Assembly (NCBI GenBank): GCA_937952445.1
Contig: CALGAA010000140.1
Coordinates: forward strand, 1-8,217
DNA: 8,217 nucleotides
Source of the DNA: an uncultured Bacteroidota bacterium
Lineage (GTDB): Bacteria; Bacteroidota; Bacteroidia; Chitinophagales; Saprospiraceae
Reading direction: 5' to 3'
The position numbers and the translations under genes are program-made. The notes beneath the pieces were generated by a model that was given only the letters and a program-made list of their open reading frames with translations, was not told where the DNA came from and did no database searches. How positions within the stretch are numbered: position 1 is the first letter of the stretch; every line of letters begins with the position of its first letter. Below are positions 6,379 through 8,217 of this stretch, one piece after another.

Positions 6379-7287
6379 ATGGATTACATTACCCATTCCC
6401 AATGCCCGGTTTGTGCACACGAAAATTTGACCCCCCACCTCGAATGTGAGGACCACCTCGTATCCCATCAAAAATTTCGGGTGGAAGTTTGCCGAAATTG
6501 CGGATTGGGCATGACCCAGGGCGTCCCTCCTCCGAACAATATTGGGGCATTTTACAAATCGGAAAATTACATTTCCCATTCTGATACCAGGAAAGGTTTG
6601 GTCAATTCCCTGTATCACCAGATCAGGACTTTTATGCTGGGTCTAAAACAGCGGTTGGTCGAAAAACACACCGGTGGGCAAAAGGGATCCCTGCTGGACA
6701 TCGGCTGTGGTACAGGTTATTTTCTCCACCATATGAAAAAACATGGTTGGACGGTGCATGGTACCGAACCCGATCCGGATGCCCGGGCGATGGCATCTTC
6801 CCAGCTGGACCAGGAAATCGGAGATAGCAATGGGTTGTTTGACCTGCCCGCCCAATCTTACGACGCTATTACTATGTGGCACGTCCTGGAACACGTTTAT
6901 GAATTGGATCAATACCTCCAACAGATATCTATACTGCTAAAACAGGAGGGGACGCTGGTTATCGCTGTGCCCAATTACCTTTCGTACGATGCCCAGCTTT
7001 ATCAGGAACATTGGGCCGCGTTCGACGTGCCTCGCCACTTGTGGCATTTTTCGCCCGCTTCCCTGGTCCGCCTGGTTGAGCCGTATGGTTTCGAGTTGGT
7101 GACGCGGCAACGAATGCCATTTGATCCGTTTTACATTGCGATGGTCAGTGAGAAATATCGGCAAAAAGGGTGGGCTCTGGCCAGGGGATTGATCAATGGC
7201 GGTTTATCGTTTTGCCATAGCCTGGTGAATCTGGAGAAAAGCAGTTCGCTCATTTATGTGTTTCATAAGCGAAGTCAGGAGCCATAA
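6379..7287 (+). CDS. Class I SAM-dependent methyltransferase with N-terminal zinc ribbon
   Basis: This 302-residue protein starts with a zinc ribbon (Cys9-x2-Cys12 and Cys38-x2-Cys41), then the Methyltransf_23-type Rossmann fold. Motif I is LLDIGCGTGYFL (105-116), and the acidic end of the next strand is HGTEPDPDAR (127-136). YDAITMWHVLEHV (161-173) carries the usual motif-II/III region, GTLVIAVPN follows (191-199), and FDVPRHLWHFSPASL (215-229) is characteristic of the family. Relatives often act on sugars, lipids or small metabolites in envelope biosynthesis; the acceptor here cannot be told. The ATG at 6379 is chosen because relatives begin just before the first CPxC. A TTG at 6319, 6 bases after GGAG, would add 20 residues and is the alternative. 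It is divergent from padR and probably monocistronic. Confidence 0.92.
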   Translation: MDYITHSQCPVCAHENLTPHLECEDHLVSHQKFRVEVCRNCGLGMTQGVPPPNNIGAFYKSENYISHSDTRKGLVNSLYHQIRTFMLGLKQRLVEKHTGGQKGSLLDIGCGTGYFLHHMKKHGWTVHGTEPDPDARAMASSQLDQEIGDSNGLFDLPAQSYDAITMWHVLEHVYELDQYLQQISILLKQEGTLVIAVPNYLSYDAQLYQEHWAAFDVPRHLWHFSPASLVRLVEPYGFELVTRQRMPFDPFYIAMVSEKYRQKGWALARGLINGGLSFCHSLVNLEKSSSLIYVFHKRSQEP

Positions 7288-7362
7288 TCCACCACTCGCC
7301 GGGTTACGAAGGGTAACGCTCTGAGGTGCTTGTCAGTAGATTTCCTCCAGACGGTCTAAAAC

Positions 7363-7438
7363 CCCTGGAATTTTCCCTGCAAAATAAAAAAACCAGCACA
7401 GATTATTTTGCATTGCAGGGGAGGTGTAGTATCCAGGG
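7363..7438. terminator. Two-tier inverted repeat between convergent genes, candidate bidirectional terminator
   Basis: An outer arm CCCTGGA (7363-7369) pairs with TCCAGGG (7432-7438), and an inner arm CCCTGCAA (7375-7382) pairs with TTGCAGGG (7413-7420), with an AT-rich 30-base loop. Alternatively TGCAAAAT (7378-7385) pairs with ATTTTGCA (7405-7412). It sits between the methyltransferase stop (7287) and the stop of the convergent exported nuclease-like gene (7484). A T6 run lies some 30 bases beyond on the plus strand and TTTT just beyond on the minus strand. Termination in both directions is likely from position, but neither tail is classical. Confidence 0.45.
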
Positions 7439-7483
7439 ACTAACCCCCAGTACTGTGCGCCTTTTTTCCGAGCCCGAACGCTT

Positions 7484-7900
7484 CTATTCCTTTATTAGAT
7501 CCTCAAAATCATGTGGGAAAAGCATCACATGGATGGTTTGATCCAGATTGGCATATGACAAAGCTGAATTGAGTTGGACAAAGTATTTGTACTGGTATTG
7601 GTCCTCCAGGATAAGGATGATAGCGGGTTTTTTATTGGTATTCAGAGCATACCACAGACTTTGTCCGATCGCTTCCTTCCATTTGGGCGCCCTCTTGATT
7701 TCGATGGCATATTCATCGGTCAGCAGGTCAATCCTTCCACCGTCAATGGACACCTCCCGCTCCCCTCCGATGAGGGATTGGATATAATCGGAATAGTCAT
7801 GTTCACGCACCAATTCTTCGGGTTGGGCAAGGGCTATTGAACCGAAAAACAGAAAAATAAGAGCGGTAAAAAATGGGGGAAGGTGGGTTGGGCACGTCAT
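7484..7900 (-). CDS. Small exported protein with PD-(D/E)XK nuclease-like signature
   Basis: This 138-residue protein begins with a strong signal peptide (hydrophobic 9-24, cleavage after ALA near residue 25). The mature part of about 113 residues contains a PD-(D/E)XK-like core. Asp58 lies in GGRIDLLTD, Glu67-x-Lys69 in YAIEIKRA, and a following helix carries Gln80-x3-Tyr84 (EAIGQSLWYAL), resembling the QxxxY motif of RecB/Cas4-type nucleases. It then has a strand, PAIILILED. From memory, it resembles a family of uncharacterised short exported proteins with the pattern DxLTDxxAIE...KWxEAIGQSLxYA, some of which lack the motif lysine. The catalytic triad seems complete here. DNA degradation in the periplasm or outside the cell is possible, as is a non-catalytic role. 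The gene stands alone, converging with the methyltransferase gene, and appears to end with TAG. Confidence 0.82.
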   Translation of the reverse strand: MTCPTHLPPFFTALIFLFFGSIALAQPEELVREHDYSDYIQSLIGGEREVSIDGGRIDLLTDEYAIEIKRAPKWKEAIGQSLWYALNTNKKPAIILILEDQYQYKYFVQLNSALSYANLDQTIHVMLFPHDFEDLIKE

Positions 7901-8163
7901 CCGTCTTTCTTTTATAACACGATACTATGGAATATAAAGCACAGAGAACGAAAAATGTTCCCGGTGCATATCCGGCGATGGCTGATATAATGTCAAATCT
8001 TCTCCTTCGTTATAAACATCGATAATTCTTCGGTTTTGAAATCCATGACAACCGGAGTTGATCCCAGCTGAGGCCCACTACTTTTAGAAATCGTCGGAAA
8101 ACAGCTCCTTTATGGAGTTGGAAATGCACACATAATTTTATTGGTAACGAAAAATACAGCACC
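7901..8163. other. Divergent intergenic region with a small hairpin
   Basis: The 263 bases lie between the exported nuclease-like gene (minus) and the truncated plus-strand gene, so promoters for both should be here. No exact TTTG/TAnnTTTG pair was found in either direction. The nearest -7-like strings on the plus strand are TACTTTTA (8079-8086) and TAATTTTA (8134-8141). A hairpin CAGCTCC (8102-8108), loop TTTAT, GGAGTTG (8114-8120), 7 pairs with one G-T, stands about 45 bases before the ATG at 8164. Confidence 0.4.
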
Positions 8164-8217
8164 ATGCCTGATCCAAGAATTAAAGATGAGGATAAGTACG
8201 AAGCTCTCCGCGATGAG
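8164..8217 (+). CDS. Start of a small protein, 3' truncated by window end
   Basis: Eighteen codons are visible from an ATG: MPDPRIKDEDKYEALRDE, running off the window. The charged start with YEALRDE strongly resembles the short Bacteroidota and proteobacterial proteins that begin MPDxxIKDxxxYEALRxEG and continue SKxKAARIAN (DUF7218-like, often about 70-100 residues with a Rho-N-like or SAP-like helical tail). The assignment rests on these 18 residues from memory. Function is unknown. No Shine-Dalgarno site is seen. Confidence 0.6.
   Translation, partial: MPDPRIKDEDKYEALRDE

Overview
The window looks like chromosomal DNA from a member of the Bacteroidota, probably of the Saprospiria/Lewinella type, although no rRNA or other phylogenetic marker is present. 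The evidence is a secreted protein ending in the gliding-motility / type IX secretion C-terminal domain, a PadR-PspC pair of the Bacteroidota layout, a near-perfect Bacteroidota promoter (TTTG, 19 bases, TATATTTG), and the general lack of Shine-Dalgarno sites. The genes are of moderate GC and the gaps are AT-rich.

Layout. Bases 1-538 carry no convincing gene but are rich in dyads: a 7-bp hairpin, a perfect 12-bp palindrome, and a nested or pseudoknot-capable set of complementary segments (250-377). At 539-2167 (+) is a large secreted, cysteine-rich surface protein with a T9SS-type sorting domain. Convergent to it is a two-gene minus-strand unit. Its first gene (4374 down to 3124) encodes an exported protein with an outer-membrane beta-barrel-like C-terminal part, and it is broken by a single in-frame TAG at codon 133. 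Five bases after it comes an astacin-like zinc metalloprotease (3118 down to 2207) with a complete active site but no visible signal peptide.

An 811-base gap (4375-5185) holds only inverted repeats and a lone -7-like box. The next minus-strand operon is a PadR regulator (6158-5814) overlapping by 8 bases a PspC-domain membrane protein (5821-5186). It has a clear promoter and a tandem 9-bp repeat that is a candidate autoregulatory operator. Divergent from it is a zinc-ribbon plus SAM-dependent methyltransferase gene (6379-7287, +). This converges on a small exported protein with a PD-(D/E)XK nuclease signature (7900-7484, -), with a long two-tier inverted repeat between them. The window ends in the first 18 codons of a small plus-strand gene (from 8164).

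The most notable points are the amber-interrupted gene upstream of the leaderless astacin, the exported nuclease-fold protein, the structured region before the T9SS cargo gene, and the promoter/operator of the PadR-PspC operon. No mobile element, CRISPR array, tRNA or rRNA was recognised.
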